A DNA stretch of 64,000 bases from Algihabitans albus (GTDB lineage: Bacteria; Pseudomonadota; Alphaproteobacteria; Kiloniellales; DSM-21159). Positions within the stretch are counted from its first letter, which is position 1; each line of letters opens with the position of its first letter. The translations under genes and the position numbers were made by a program. The stretch lies in the NCBI RefSeq assembly GCF_003572205.1, contig NZ_QXNY01000004.1:548-64547 (forward strand), read 5' to 3'. Positions 20,531 to 29,490 of this stretch are shown here, piece by piece. The notes beneath the pieces were generated by a model. The model was not told the origin of the DNA. It saw only the letters and a program-made list of their open reading frames with translations, and ran no database searches.

Positions 20531-21643
20531 ATGGCCGCTAACAAGAATCTGCTGGTTCTCGCCGGCGACGGCATCGGTCCGGAGGTGATGAGCCAGGTTC
20601 GTCGCGTGGTCGAGTGGATGGACAAGCGGCGGGCCGTGCGGTTTGACGTCACCGAAGACCTGGTCGGCGGCGCGGCCCTCGATGTCCACGGGGTTCCGCT
20701 GGCGGAAGCGACGCTGGAGCGCGCGAAAGCGGCCGACGCCGTGCTGCTGGGCGCGGTCGGCGGCCCGAAGTGGGATGACCTGCCCTTCGAGAAGAAGCCC
20801 GAGCGCGGCCTGCTGGCCTTGCGCAAGGAGATGGAGCTCTACGCCAACCTGCGTCCGGCAATCTGCTTTGAGGCCTTGGTTGAAGCCTCGACCCTCAAGC
20901 CGGAGGTGGTTGCCGGCCTCGACATCATGATAGTGCGCGAGCTGACCGGCGGCACCTACTTCGGCGAGCCGCGCGGCATCTTCGATCTGCCCAACGGCGA
21001 GAGGAAGGGCGTCAATACGCAGGTCTACACGACCCACGAGATCCGACGCGTCGCCGCTGTCGCCTTCGAGCTAGCCCGCAAGCGCGGCCACCGCGTCTGC
21101 TCGTCCGAGAAAGCCAACGTCATGGAGTCCGGCGTTCTTTGGCGAGAGGAAGTCACCAAGCTGCATGGCGAAGCCTATGGCGACGTCGAGCTCAGCCACA
21201 TGTATGCGGACAATTGCGGCATGCAACTCGTCCGTGCCCCGAAGCAGTTCGATGTGATCGTGACCGACAACCTCTTCGGCGACATGCTCTCCGACGTGGC
21301 CGCGATGCTGACCGGATCGCTCGGCATGCTGCCTTCGGCGTCGCTTGGCGACCCCGATGAGACGGGCCGGCGCAAGGCGCTCTACGAACCGGTGCACGGT
21401 TCGGCGCCCGATATCGCAGGCGACGGCAAGGCCAACCCGATCGCTGCGCTGATGTCCTTCGCCATGTGCCTGCGCTACAGCTTCGATCTGGGTGACGACG
21501 CGGACCTGATCGAAGCGGCCGTCAAGGCCGTACTGGGCTCGGGCATCCGCACCGGCGACATCATGGCGACCGGCGCCAAGCTGGTCTCCACCCAGGAGAT
21601 GGGCGACGCTTTGCTGGCGGAGCTGGACAAGCGCGCAGCCTGA
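20531..21643 (+). CDS. leuB: 3-isopropylmalate dehydrogenase
   Basis: The 370-residue decarboxylating dehydrogenase converts 3-isopropylmalate to 2-oxoisocaproate with NAD. Conserved stretches include [59 protein letters not shown] and [14 protein letters not shown]. The start at ATG 20531 ([14 protein letters not shown]) is the family position. It lies 186 bases downstream of leuD, across a structured spacer. Confidence 0.97.
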   Translation: MAANKNLLVLAGDGIGPEVMSQVRRVVEWMDKRRAVRFDVTEDLVGGAALDVHGVPLAEATLERAKAADAVLLGAVGGPKWDDLPFEKKPERGLLALRKEMELYANLRPAICFEALVEASTLKPEVVAGLDIMIVRELTGGTYFGEPRGIFDLPNGERKGVNTQVYTTHEIRRVAAVAFELARKRGHRVCSSEKANVMESGVLWREEVTKLHGEAYGDVELSHMYADNCGMQLVRAPKQFDVIVTDNLFGDMLSDVAAMLTGSLGMLPSASLGDPDETGRRKALYEPVHGSAPDIAGDGKANPIAALMSFAMCLRYSFDLGDDADLIEAAVKAVLGSGIRTGDIMATGAKLVSTQEMGDALLAELDKRAA

Positions 21644-21826
21644 TCTCGCGCGCCTCGCCTCGAGCGATTTCATATCTGCCGCTCGGTAAGAAGGGGTTGG
21701 CGCGGCGCGGCAAGAGCACCTCGGGAACAGGAAGGTGTTTATGCCGAATTCGCCATAACACCTATGGACGCTCGGCGACGATCACCCTATCCTCTGGCTT
21801 AGGTGGAACCCTTCGGAGAGGATGAC

Positions 21827-21994
21827 ATGCGCAAGATTGTTGCAGGCGGTGTCGCCGCTTTTGCCGTCGTCGCGTTTGCCGGCCCAGCTCTTGCTTGCAT
21901 GAGCATGACGCAGCAAACGGTGATGACCGATACCAAGACCAGCACTCAAACGGCTGAAGTGCCGCAAACTCCGAAGCCGGCCGATCAGAAGTAA
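21827..21994 (+). CDS. Small exported protein, Thr/Gln-rich
   Basis: This 55-residue ORF has an ATG preceded by GGAGAGGATG and a clear signal peptide (MRKIVAGGVAAFAVVAFAGP then ALA). The mature part is about 32 residues, Met/Thr/Gln/Pro-rich (CMSMTQQTVMT...) with a single cysteine directly after the likely cleavage site. It is not a classical lipobox. A strong terminator follows at 22057. I do not recognise the family. Signal sequence, ribosome site and terminator together support a real gene. Confidence 0.6.
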   Translation: MRKIVAGGVAAFAVVAFAGPALACMSMTQQTVMTDTKTSTQTAEVPQTPKPADQK

Positions 21995-22056
21995 GACCGG
22001 CACCCGCGAGGCCTGACTGCTCCTCCAAAGTTTCAGGTCTTTTCCCTTTGCGACTT

Positions 22057-22090
22057 AAAAGGCCGCCCTTCATTCAAGGGCGGCCTTTTT
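22057..22090 (+). terminator. Rho-independent terminator
   Basis: AAAAGGCCGCCCTT pairs with AAGGGCGGCCTTTTT around the loop CATTC, and the T-run is included at the end. It lies about 60 bases after the small exported-protein gene. Confidence 0.9.
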
Positions 22091-22173
22091 GCTATCGGGC
22101 GCCGTCGCGCCACCGGGGAACGATCGCTTTTGAAGGCGGCAGCAGGGAGATTCCCCTCTCCCCGATCCTGCTC

Positions 22174-22197
22174 TAGAATAGAAGCATGCCTATTCTA
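22174..22197 (+). promoter_or_regulatory. 8-bp inverted repeat spanning the SDR start codon
   Basis: TAGAATAG (22174-22181) and CTATTCTA (22190-22197) flank AAGCATGC, which contains the ATG at 22186. A hairpin here would sequester the initiation region, or the dyad could be an operator. The left arm TAGAAT also resembles a -10 box. Confidence 0.4.
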
Positions 22198-22929
22198 CTT
22201 GTCACTGGTGGAGCCCGAGGAATCGGGGCCGCCGTCTGCCGGATGGCCGCGGCGCGCGGGTGGGATGTCTGCATCAACTATCAACGCGACCAAACGGCGG
22301 CCGAAGCCGTTGCCGAAGACGTCGTTGCTTCCGGTCGGCGCGCTCTGACAGTGCAGGCCGATGTCTCCGACGCCGATGAGGTCGCGGATCTTTTCGCGGC
22401 CTGCGAGCGCGGTCTCGGCCAGCTCGATGCGCTGGTTGCCTCGGCCGGCCTGACCGGCCGGATTTCGACGCTAGCCGCGGCCGATCCGGCCGAGCTCGCA
22501 ACGGTGATCAACGTCAATGTGACCGGCACCCTGCTTTGCTGCCGCGAGGCGGTGCGCTGCATGTCCGGAACCGGCGGAGGGTCGGGAGGCATCATCGTCA
22601 CGCTCTCTTCAGCCGCCAGCACGCTGGGCAGCCCGGGCGAGTACGTCTGGTATGCCGCCAGCAAGGGAGCGATCGACAGCTTCACGCAGGGCTTGGCTAA
22701 GGAAGTCGGCCCCGAAGGCATCCGGGTCAACGCGGTCGCACCGGGCATGACCGACACTGAAATCCATGCCGCCGGGGGGAACCCCGACCGTCCGACTCAG
22801 ATAGCACCGACGATCCCGTTGCGCCGGGTCGCTACTCCGGAGGAAATCGCGGCGCCGATTCTCTGGCTCCTGTCGGAGGAAGCCGCTTACGTCAGCGGCG
22901 CCATTCTACGCGTCGCGGGCGGACGCTAG
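22186..22929 (+). CDS. SDR-family NAD(P)-dependent oxidoreductase
   Basis: The 247-residue protein is a classical short-chain dehydrogenase/reductase. It has the cofactor motif GGARGIGA (residues 7-14), the segment LVASAGL, the catalytic Ser (TLSSAAS) with YAASKGA, and the C-terminal segment YVSGAILRVAGGR. It resembles sugar- or acyl-type reductases of the FabG group, but the substrate cannot be inferred. Its stop codon directly abuts the ATG of the next gene at 22930, so the two are cotranscribed and probably translationally coupled. Confidence 0.88.
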   Translation: MPILLVTGGARGIGAAVCRMAAARGWDVCINYQRDQTAAEAVAEDVVASGRRALTVQADVSDADEVADLFAACERGLGQLDALVASAGLTGRISTLAAADPAELATVINVNVTGTLLCCREAVRCMSGTGGGSGGIIVTLSSAASTLGSPGEYVWYAASKGAIDSFTQGLAKEVGPEGIRVNAVAPGMTDTEIHAAGGNPDRPTQIAPTIPLRRVATPEEIAAPILWLLSEEAAYVSGAILRVAGGR

Positions 22930-23688
22930 ATGCGGGAAGCCCTTCCTCCGCTATCGCACGATCTGACGGAAGTACCCGGCCGCATTCATTCCCTCGAGAC
23001 CGCCGGCACGGTCGACGGGCCAGGCGTACGGTTCGTGGTCTTCACCACCGGCTGTCCTCTGCGCTGCAAATACTGTCACAATCCGGACGCCCAGCATCTG
23101 AAGGCCGGCGAGGCGACGACGGTCGGCGCCGTCATGGCCGAATTGGCGCCCTTTGCAAGTTTTTACCGCGCCCATGGCGGTCTCACCGTGACCGGCGGCG
23201 AACCGCTGGTGCAGCCCGATTTCACCAGGGCGCTCTTTCAGGCGGCCAAGCTTTGGGGCCTGACGACCGCGCTCGACACATCGGGTTTTCTGGGTGCGCG
23301 CGCCGACGATGCCCTGCTGGAGGTCACCGACTTGGTGCTGCTCGACATCAAGTCCTGGGATCCCGAGACCTACCGGGACGTCACCGGCGTCGCGCTGCAA
23401 CCGACCCTCGACTTTGCGCGCCGCCTTGCAAAGCGCGGCACGCCACTCTGGTTGCGCTTCGTCCTGGTTCCGGGGCTGACCGATTCCGACGAGAACGTTC
23501 GGGGTCTCGCCACCTTCGCCCGGAGCCTGCCCAACGTCGACCGCATCGAGGTTCTGCCGTTCCACAAGATGGGCGAAGCGAAATGGCGCGCGCTCGGCCG
23601 GTCCTACCAGCTTTTCGAAACCCCGGAACCGACGGCCGACCAGATCGAGCGGGTTAGAGCCTTGCTCGAACCACAGGCCGTCGCGTAG
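22930..23688 (+). CDS. pflA: Pyruvate formate-lyase-activating-type radical SAM enzyme
   Basis: The 252-residue protein has the radical-SAM motif Cys42-x3-Cys46-x2-Cys49 (GCPLRCKYC), preceded by the PflA signature TVDGPGVRFVVFTTGC and followed by LTVTGGEPLVQPDF, VLLDIKSW and VLVPGLTD. PflA installs a glycyl radical on pyruvate formate-lyase in anaerobiosis. No glycyl-radical enzyme gene lies in the window, so its target is unknown. It directly follows the SDR gene. Confidence 0.85.
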   Translation: MREALPPLSHDLTEVPGRIHSLETAGTVDGPGVRFVVFTTGCPLRCKYCHNPDAQHLKAGEATTVGAVMAELAPFASFYRAHGGLTVTGGEPLVQPDFTRALFQAAKLWGLTTALDTSGFLGARADDALLEVTDLVLLDIKSWDPETYRDVTGVALQPTLDFARRLAKRGTPLWLRFVLVPGLTDSDENVRGLATFARSLPNVDRIEVLPFHKMGEAKWRALGRSYQLFETPEPTADQIERVRALLEPQAVA

Positions 23689-23691
23689 CCG

Positions 23692-23868
23692 TCATCGCCG
23701 CCGCAGACAGTCCTCCCGTTCCTGTCCGTCCAATCCGATGCAAGGATCGGCGGGTCCGGTTTCGCCCAGATAGCCTTTCCAGGCCAGCCAGCCGATCAGC
23801 GCGATGCAGGCAAAGGCAACGGTCAGAAAAACCTGGATGCGCGTGCGACGGGGTCTGCGGCGGGACAT
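23692..23868 (-). CDS. Small single-pass membrane protein
   Basis: The 58-residue protein begins MSRRRPRRTR with a basic head, then one hydrophobic helix (about residues 11-30), then a short tail with two cysteines (DPCIGLDGQEREDCLRRR). The orientation is likely N-terminus in the cytoplasm by the positive-inside rule. The gene is convergent with pflA, only 3 bases from its stop. No family is recognised. Confidence 0.5.
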   Translation of the reverse strand: MSRRRPRRTRIQVFLTVAFACIALIGWLAWKGYLGETGPADPCIGLDGQEREDCLRRR

Positions 23869-24130
23869 GGAGCCTGATCCTTGCGATTGATCGCTGCGCG
23901 CCGCAGCGACGCTAGACCGGATGGCGTGCTTTCGGAACCGCCAGGAATCTGACGGATCGGCCGGCGCCGATCCAGGTCGGAAAATCGATGGCAGGTCGCC
24001 GCAGGGCGACAGGCGATGACCGTCTCGACCCATTAGTTCGGTCGAGTACGGGAGGCTTGGTCTGCGACTCCCATTCCGCTATGGAAAAGTTGCGATGCAG
24101 GGGATGCGCTAAACGGCGGACGGGAAAAAC

Positions 24131-24781
24131 ATGAAAGCCGAAACGCCTGACCGGCGAGGTGAAGCCGACAACGCAACGCCGGAAGGATGCGGCTTCGATC
24201 TGTTCGACTGGTTGGGCGACGGGGGCGATCGGCATCCGCACATTCGCCTCCTCGCGGAGGCTTGGCTGACCTGGCGTGCGCGTGCTCGCACGCTCAGCGG
24301 TGACGCGAGGGCTTTGCCGTCGCTTCGCGACGTCGATCCTTTGGATATGGTGCCAGCCCTGCCATGGGTGTGGCTCTGGGCCTTCGACGACACAGGCAGA
24401 CTGCGCTTGCGCCTGGTCGGCGAAGAAGCGAAACGCGCGATCGGAAACTGGGACCGCGGCAGCCTGCTGGAAGACGTGATTCCCCCCGACATCTGTCCCA
24501 AAGTGAGGGAGCGCTATGACAAAGTGCTGTCTGGCCCGAGCGTCATGACTGTCGGCGGAGAAATCGTCTTCCGCTCCGGCGCCCGCGTGGCGGGCTTAAG
24601 GTTGGTGCTGCCGCTGGGTCGGGCGGTGGGAGCCGGCGGAAAAGTGGCAACACCGGAGAAGGCCGACGGCCTGATCGGGATCACGAGCTATGCGGGGGCC
24701 TTAACCGGTATTCGGGAAACGGGCGGCCTGAGCGAAGATGCTCGGAAAGAGCGGTTTCTTCCCATCGCCGATCTGAACTGA
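24131..24781 (+). CDS. PAS domain-containing protein (PAS_5-like)
   Basis: The 216-residue protein contains one PAS_5-type domain: LAEAWLTWRARARTLSGDAR, LPSLRDVDPLDMVPALPWVW, then RLRLVGEEAKRAIGNWDRG. Such stand-alone PAS proteins are frequent in Rhodospirillales. Their ligand and partner are usually unknown. No kinase, cyclase or HTH output domain is attached. A second member of the same broad group lies at 38744-39199 on the other strand. Confidence 0.75.
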   Translation: MKAETPDRRGEADNATPEGCGFDLFDWLGDGGDRHPHIRLLAEAWLTWRARARTLSGDARALPSLRDVDPLDMVPALPWVWLWAFDDTGRLRLRLVGEEAKRAIGNWDRGSLLEDVIPPDICPKVRERYDKVLSGPSVMTVGGEIVFRSGARVAGLRLVLPLGRAVGAGGKVATPEKADGLIGITSYAGALTGIRETGGLSEDARKERFLPIADLN

Positions 24782-24824
24782 CGGCCTGACGGGGACGGCC
24801 GCCGTTCACCCGGCAAGCCTGCCG

Positions 24825-25661
24825 TCAGAAACCTTTCGGAAGATACCCGAAGCGGGCCATCTGTTCGCCCTGAAGCTCGACGATTCGGGCGACCTGGGAC
24901 TCGCTCAGCAGCGTCTTCCACTGATCGCGCTTTCCCGCGCGGAAGAAAGCCTTGGAGTGTTGGCTGCGTTCCTGGAACCCTTGCTCTTCCTCCTGCTTCT
25001 TGAGAGTGCGGAAGGAGGAGAACTTGACGGCTTTCTCGATGCGCCGGCGTGGCGGATTGAGGCCGAGGAAACGGGCAACGCCGGCGAAAGTCTTAAGTGG
25101 CTTATCCAGCATGTCTTCGTAGCGCACCACGTGAAGACGCGGATTGGGCACCTGCGTCCAGGACTTCACGTTGGTCGACCAGGAGTTCAGAAACTCGATG
25201 ACTTGACCGTCGGTCGCTTGGCTCAAGCCGCCTTCGACAGCCATGGCCTCGATGGCTTCGTCGAGGCCGAGGCCGAAGTGGTCGGCATAGGAGAGAGTCA
25301 CGTCGAGCGGATTGCGGACGACATAGATACCGCCGGCAGTGCACTCCATCGTGTGTATGGCGGCGCCCTTGCTGGCCCCGAGATATCCGTGAGTCTTGAC
25401 GAAAACCGAGTCGGGATGCGCGCCCATCATGGCGCGATGAACCTTGGGCCGCAGCGCGGCCAGATCCTCCAGCGTCAGATCCGTCGCCGGCTTCTCGGTA
25501 AACTGCCGGTACCAGGCATACTGGCTGTCGCCGAGCGTGAATTTGTTCAGCTCGTTGAGCGGCACCGGCTTGTCCGGATCGCGCAGCAGGTTATGCAGGA
25601 AAGCCCGCATCCAGGTGTTGCCGGATTTGGGAAAGGAGGCAAGCCAGATGATCGCGCCCAT
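24825..25661 (-). CDS. Sulfotransferase domain protein
   Basis: The 278-residue protein starts MGAIIWLASFPKSGNTWMRA. FPKSGNTW is the 5'-phosphosulfate loop, and GGIYVVRNPLDVTLSYADHF is the 3'-phosphate (PAPS) site. The C-terminal RAGKRDQWKTLLS is the usual family closing motif. It should transfer sulfate from PAPS to an unknown acceptor, possibly a lipid or surface glycan. It lies downstream of porin copy 1 but is separated from it by a strong terminator. Confidence 0.88.
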   Translation of the reverse strand: MGAIIWLASFPKSGNTWMRAFLHNLLRDPDKPVPLNELNKFTLGDSQYAWYRQFTEKPATDLTLEDLAALRPKVHRAMMGAHPDSVFVKTHGYLGASKGAAIHTMECTAGGIYVVRNPLDVTLSYADHFGLGLDEAIEAMAVEGGLSQATDGQVIEFLNSWSTNVKSWTQVPNPRLHVVRYEDMLDKPLKTFAGVARFLGLNPPRRRIEKAVKFSSFRTLKKQEEEQGFQERSQHSKAFFRAGKRDQWKTLLSESQVARIVELQGEQMARFGYLPKGF

Positions 25662-25797
25662 CAGACTGAAAAGAAGCTCCGAGAAAGCAAGACAGGGAAT
25701 GCCCGATGCCACGCCCGGACCCCGGCTGACTAGCATGCGCGGTAAGGACCGCCAAGCGAAGGGCGCATTGGCTGGGGCGCTATGCGACCAAAAAGGA

Positions 25798-25824
25798 AAG
25801 GGCGGGTCCGCTGGACCCGCCCTT
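25798..25824 (-). terminator. Terminator of porin copy 1
   Basis: A 12-bp perfect stem (AAGGGCGGGTCC with GGACCCGCCCTT, loop GCT) is followed on the minus strand by a T-rich stretch (CTTTCCTTTTTGG). It is repeated almost identically after porin copy 2. Confidence 0.9.
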
Positions 25825-25884
25825 CTTTGACTTGGCTGTGCGTCCCGAGCCTGTCGGGCGCGCGGCCTGTCGGCCGTGCCGGAC

Positions 25885-26970
25885 CTAGAAGTCCAGACGG
25901 GTACCGATGATGACACCCCAGGCGTCCTCCTCGCGATCCTCCGATGAATCTTCATCGTCGGAGTACTGCAAGGCACCGATGACGCGCACGCCCGGGCTCA
26001 GGCGGTAGTTGGCACCAAGCTCGACACGGTGGAGCTGGTCGTCGCCGCCGACGGTCTCGGTCTCACCGTTCAGGTAGGTGACACCGACTTCCCAGGGGCC
26101 CTGGCCGTAGGTCGCGCCCACGTCCCAGACCAGAGTATCGCCGTCGTCGTCCAGACCGCCGTTGCTGTGCAGCACCGAACCGCCGACCGTGAAACCGGCA
26201 AAGCCGACGTTCACACCGCCCGAGAAGGCCAGGAAGTCGTCGGTTTCCGGGTTGCCCACCAGGGCGTCTTCTTCTTCCATGCCGTACTCGATGCCACCGG
26301 CCACAGCCACATCGAAGCCGTTGAAGGACTCGACGAAGTTGGCGCCGCCACCGAAGAAGTTGTTGTAGTCGCCCGGATCTTCGTCGGTGTTCAGACCGGA
26401 AGACTGACGGTCACCACCGGTAGCGTCGATGTTCGGCGTATAAGACGCACCCAGCTGGAAGCCGGCGAAACGCGGCGTGAAGTAGGTGATCTTGTTCGAG
26501 TCCGACACCTGGTTCAGCAGGGTCGAGGTCCCGGCATCCGAGTTCTGCTGGAACGGCGCGATATTCGGATCGTTCAGACCCAGACCGGCGGAGGGTGCCG
26601 TGTACTGCATCAGGTAGGGTGCGGAGTTCTCCGAACCCATGACCAGACGACCCCAGCTGCCCTCGAAGTAGAGGAAGGTCTCGTCGATCTGGTCGCCCTG
26701 GGTAATCGCCTCGAGCTGCGCCTGGAAACCGACCGTCAGACCATTGTCCAGAGTCGTCTCGCCGGTGAAGTGAATCTCACCTTCCTGGCGGACGTTGAAC
26801 TGGTTGTAGTCGTTGTCGCCGGGACCGTCGAAGTCCTGCTCCACGAAGGTGAAGAAGTTCTCGTAGTAACCGCCGACGCCCAGGGAGATCTTCCCATCCT
26901 GAGCGGCCGCCGGGCCAGCCATCAGCGCAACAGCGCCGATCGCCGTGGTGCCCATAAGGACCTTTTTCAT
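25885..26970 (-). CDS. Gram-negative porin, copy 1
   Basis: The protein of about 361 residues has a signal peptide (MKKVLMGTTAIGAVALMAGP ending AAAQ) and an outer-membrane beta-barrel. Alternating strands such as VGGYYENFFTFVEQ, GLTVGFQAQLEA and WGRLVMGSENSAPY are visible, and it ends in the outer-membrane signature IIGTRLDF with a terminal Phe. It resembles general diffusion porins of the alphaproteobacterial porin_4 type. The start at 26970 follows GGAGGAG. It is about 94 percent identical to porin copy 2. Confidence 0.9.
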   Translation of the reverse strand: MKKVLMGTTAIGAVALMAGPAAAQDGKISLGVGGYYENFFTFVEQDFDGPGDNDYNQFNVRQEGEIHFTGETTLDNGLTVGFQAQLEAITQGDQIDETFLYFEGSWGRLVMGSENSAPYLMQYTAPSAGLGLNDPNIAPFQQNSDAGTSTLLNQVSDSNKITYFTPRFAGFQLGASYTPNIDATGGDRQSSGLNTDEDPGDYNNFFGGGANFVESFNGFDVAVAGGIEYGMEEEDALVGNPETDDFLAFSGGVNVGFAGFTVGGSVLHSNGGLDDDGDTLVWDVGATYGQGPWEVGVTYLNGETETVGGDDQLHRVELGANYRLSPGVRVIGALQYSDDEDSSEDREEDAWGVIIGTRLDF

Positions 26971-27085
26971 CCGTTGCTCCTCCATCAAAGCTCAGATGCC
27001 GTTGACATCCCCACCCGGCTTCCCTCTGTCGAGACCGTCACCAACCTCATCAAGGCCAGCTAACGTCCTCTCGAGCCCCCCGGGT

Positions 27086-27536
27086 GACTCTTCATTCGGT
27101 AGTGAACCGATGGCCGCACTCTACGCAGAATCACTTTAGTCACAAACCAAAGGATTCTCGCCTTAAGGCATTTCTGCCAACCTGTTGCAGATAGAACACA
27201 GGCCGATAATCCCAGGCGATAGCTTGATCTTGCTGACCATCGCTCAGAGCAATCGCCAGATTCGGATGCTAAGAAATTGTTATTGTTAATTTAATTTAGA
27301 TCTGACTCGAGAAGGATAATGGTTGCCATGTGCCTTCTGATCCGCAGGGATATCTGGCCTGCAGGAGCGACGCGGGACCAGAACGGCACAGAGAACGCCG
27401 ATCTCTGGTGTTTCGCCCTTTGTCAAAGCGCTTCATGGCTGAATGATTTGTACTACAAAACAGCTCGAAAACATCGATTGCATAAACTCGATCACATCGA
27501 TAGCTTCTTTACATAATTATATGATCGTATCGTCTC
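27086..27536. other. AT-richer intergenic region between porin copy 1 and marR
   Basis: No convincing gene was found in these ~450 bases. Short ORFs such as 27319-27516 lack family similarity. The stretch is markedly more AT-rich than the surrounding sequence (for example 27275-27300) and probably carries promoters for the leftward porin and the rightward MarR gene. A motif ATTATATGATCGTATC lies at 27516-27531, just before the marR start. Confidence 0.5.
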
Positions 27537-28052
27537 ATGACCATGACACCTATCTCACAAACTCTTCACGACGTCGCCGATACTTCCTCCGATGCTGAGC
27601 CTTTAGCCGCGCTGCAGTTCGAGGGCGTCGGCTCTCGACTTCGCGAAGCCTACCGGCTCTATATGAAAGCTCTGCAGGATCGTCTGGCCGACGAGAACGT
27701 GCCCATCGGGCTTTGGTATTTTCTCTGCGCGCTCTGGCAGGAAGACGGTATCTCTCAGCGGGAGCTGTCACGGCGCGTGGGCACCGTCGAGCCGACCGCG
27801 GTCGGTGTTCTGGCCCAAATGGAGCGCCGCGAGTGGGTGGTTCGCGACCGAGACCCCGACGACCAGCGCCGCCGTGTGGTTTTTCTGACCGACAAGGGCC
27901 GCGATCTTCGTGACCGCCTCAAGCCTGTCTTCGAGGGCGTCGAGCAACCGGAAGTCCTCGGACTGAGCGACCCGGAACTCGCGACACTCTGCGACCTTCT
28001 GGAGAGACTGTCTCGCTCGGTCGAAAGATCGCGCCTGCTTCGCGGCATTTAG
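27537..28052 (+). CDS. MarR-family transcriptional regulator
   Basis: The 171-residue protein has the MarR winged helix: GLWYFLCALWQEDGISQREL, SRRVGTVEPTAVGVLAQMER, then the wing REWVVRDRDPDDQRRRVVFLT. It forms dimers through the N- and C-terminal helices. It sits inside the porin duplication and may control one or both porins, but that is inference. An ATG at 27537 or 27543 can serve as start. Confidence 0.88.
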   Translation: MTMTPISQTLHDVADTSSDAEPLAALQFEGVGSRLREAYRLYMKALQDRLADENVPIGLWYFLCALWQEDGISQRELSRRVGTVEPTAVGVLAQMERREWVVRDRDPDDQRRRVVFLTDKGRDLRDRLKPVFEGVEQPEVLGLSDPELATLCDLLERLSRSVERSRLLRGI

Positions 28053-28199
28053 GGAGTCGGCACGCGCGCCCAACGGCGACCGGTTCCAGAATCACGCCAA
28101 AACGTACGTTCCTGAAAGCTTCAGGTCCCTACGCTGCCCATTGACGAGCCGATTGCCTCTCCGCTTCCAAACGAACAGCAACGGTGAAGCCAAAAAGGA

Positions 28200-28226
28200 A
28201 GGGGCGGGTCCGCTGGACCCGCCCCT
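28200..28226 (-). terminator. Terminator of porin copy 2
   Basis: GGGGCGGGTCC (28201-28211) and GGACCCGCCCC (28215-28225) pair around GCT, with one more A-T pair outside. A T-rich run (TTCCTTTTTGG) follows on the minus strand. Confidence 0.9.
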
Positions 28227-28287
28227 CTCTTAACTTGGCTGTGCATCCCGAGCCTGTCGGGCGCGCAACCTGTCGGCCGTGCCGGAC

Positions 28288-29373
28288 TTAGAAGTCCAGA
28301 CGGGTACCGATGATGACGCCCCAGGCATCCTCATCGCGATTCGCCGACTCGTCTTCCTCATCGGTGTACTGCAGGGCACCGATGACCTTGACGCCCGGGC
28401 TCAGACGGTAGTTGCCACCGATTTCGACACGGTGGAGCTGATCGTCGCCGCCGACGGTCTCGGTCTCACCGTTCAGGTAGGTGACACCGACTTCCCAGGG
28501 GCCCTGGCCGTAGGTCGCGCCCACGTCCCAGACCAGAACGTCGCCGTCGTCGTCCAGACCGCCGTTGCTGTGCAGCACCGAACCGCCGACCGTGAAACCG
28601 GCAAAGCCGACGTTCACACCGCCCGAGAAGGCCAGGAAGTCGTCGGTTTCCGGGTTGCCCACCAAGGCGTCTTCTTCTTCCATGCCGTACTCGAGGCCAC
28701 CGGCGATGGCGACATCGACACCATTGAAGGACTCGACGAAGTTGGCGCCGGCCCCGAAGAAGTTGTTGTAGTCGCCCGGATCTTCGTCGGTGTTCAGATC
28801 GGAAGACTGGCGATCACCGCCGGTCGCATCGATGTTCGGCGTATAAGACGCACCCAGCTGGAAGCCGGCGAAACGCGGCGTGAAGTAGGTGATCTTATTG
28901 GCGTCCGACACCTGGTTCAGCAGGGTCGAAGTACCGGCATCCGAGATGTCATTGAACGGTGCGATGTTGGGCGAGTTGAGGCCCAGACCGGCGGAGGGTG
29001 CCGTGTACTGCATCAGGTAGGGTGCGGAGTTCTCCGAACCCATGACCAGACGACCCCAGCTGCCCTCGAAGTAGAGGTAGGTCTCGTCGATCTGGTCGCC
29101 CTGGGTGACCGCCTCGAGCTGCGCCTGGAAACCGACCGTCAGACCGTTGTCCAGGGTCGTCTCGCCCTTGAAGTGAATCTCACCTTCCTGGCGGACGTTG
29201 AACTGGTTGTAGTCGTTGTCGCCGGGACCGTCGAAGTCCTGCTCCACGAAGGTGAAGAAGTTCTCGTAGTAACCGCCGACGCCCAGGGAGATCTTCCCAT
29301 CCTGAGCGGCCGCCGGGCCAGCCATCAGCGCAACAGCGCCGATCGCCGTGGTGCCCATAAGGACCTTTTTCAT
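28288..29373 (-). CDS. Gram-negative porin, copy 2
   Basis: This paralog of the porin at 25885-26970 has the same length (about 361 residues from ATG 29373), an identical signal peptide and the terminal strand IIGTRLDF. I counted about 23 substitutions. They cluster in likely surface-loop segments: QQNSDAG versus NDISDAG, SSGLNTDED versus SSDLNTDED, and DDEDSSEDREED versus DEEDESANRDED. Strands are nearly unchanged. The pattern suggests pore-loop diversification or recent divergence. Confidence 0.9.
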   Translation of the reverse strand: MKKVLMGTTAIGAVALMAGPAAAQDGKISLGVGGYYENFFTFVEQDFDGPGDNDYNQFNVRQEGEIHFKGETTLDNGLTVGFQAQLEAVTQGDQIDETYLYFEGSWGRLVMGSENSAPYLMQYTAPSAGLGLNSPNIAPFNDISDAGTSTLLNQVSDANKITYFTPRFAGFQLGASYTPNIDATGGDRQSSDLNTDEDPGDYNNFFGAGANFVESFNGVDVAIAGGLEYGMEEEDALVGNPETDDFLAFSGGVNVGFAGFTVGGSVLHSNGGLDDDGDVLVWDVGATYGQGPWEVGVTYLNGETETVGGDDQLHRVEIGGNYRLSPGVKVIGALQYTDEEDESANRDEDAWGVIIGTRLDF

Positions 29374-29490
29374 CCGTTGCTCCTCCATCAAAGCTCAGAT
29401 GCCGTTGACATCCCCACCCGGCTTCCCTCTGTCGAGACCGCCACCAACCTCATCAAGGCCAGTTCGCCTTCTCTCAAGCCCCCCGGGTGA

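Larger units (their letters stand above)
25787..27085 (-). repeat. Porin duplication unit, copy 1
   Basis: The sequence from the terminator through the porin gene to about 115 bases upstream of its start recurs at about 28189-29490. The flanks match as well as the gene, including the terminator, the 3' spacer (CTTGGCTGTG...CCGAGCCTGTCGGGCGCG) and the 5' region (CTCATCAAGGCCAG, CCCCCCGGGTGA). This indicates a segmental duplication of about 1.3 kb. Confidence 0.85.
28189..29490 (-). repeat. Porin duplication unit, copy 2
   Basis: This is the second copy of the unit at 25787-27085. Homology begins just before the terminator, near CCAAAAAGGAA, and fades upstream of the porin after CCCCCCGGGTGA. 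The offset is about 2.4 kb. The intervening ~1.1 kb holds marR. Confidence 0.85.

Noticed and set aside
27319-27516. 65-residue rightward ORF in the AT-rich spacer
   Set aside because: No ribosome site and no recognisable domain; the composition is non-coding.
26029-29490. Long rightward frames antisense to both porins
   Set aside because: They are shadows created by strong codon bias; both porins have signal peptides, ribosome sites and terminators on the minus strand.
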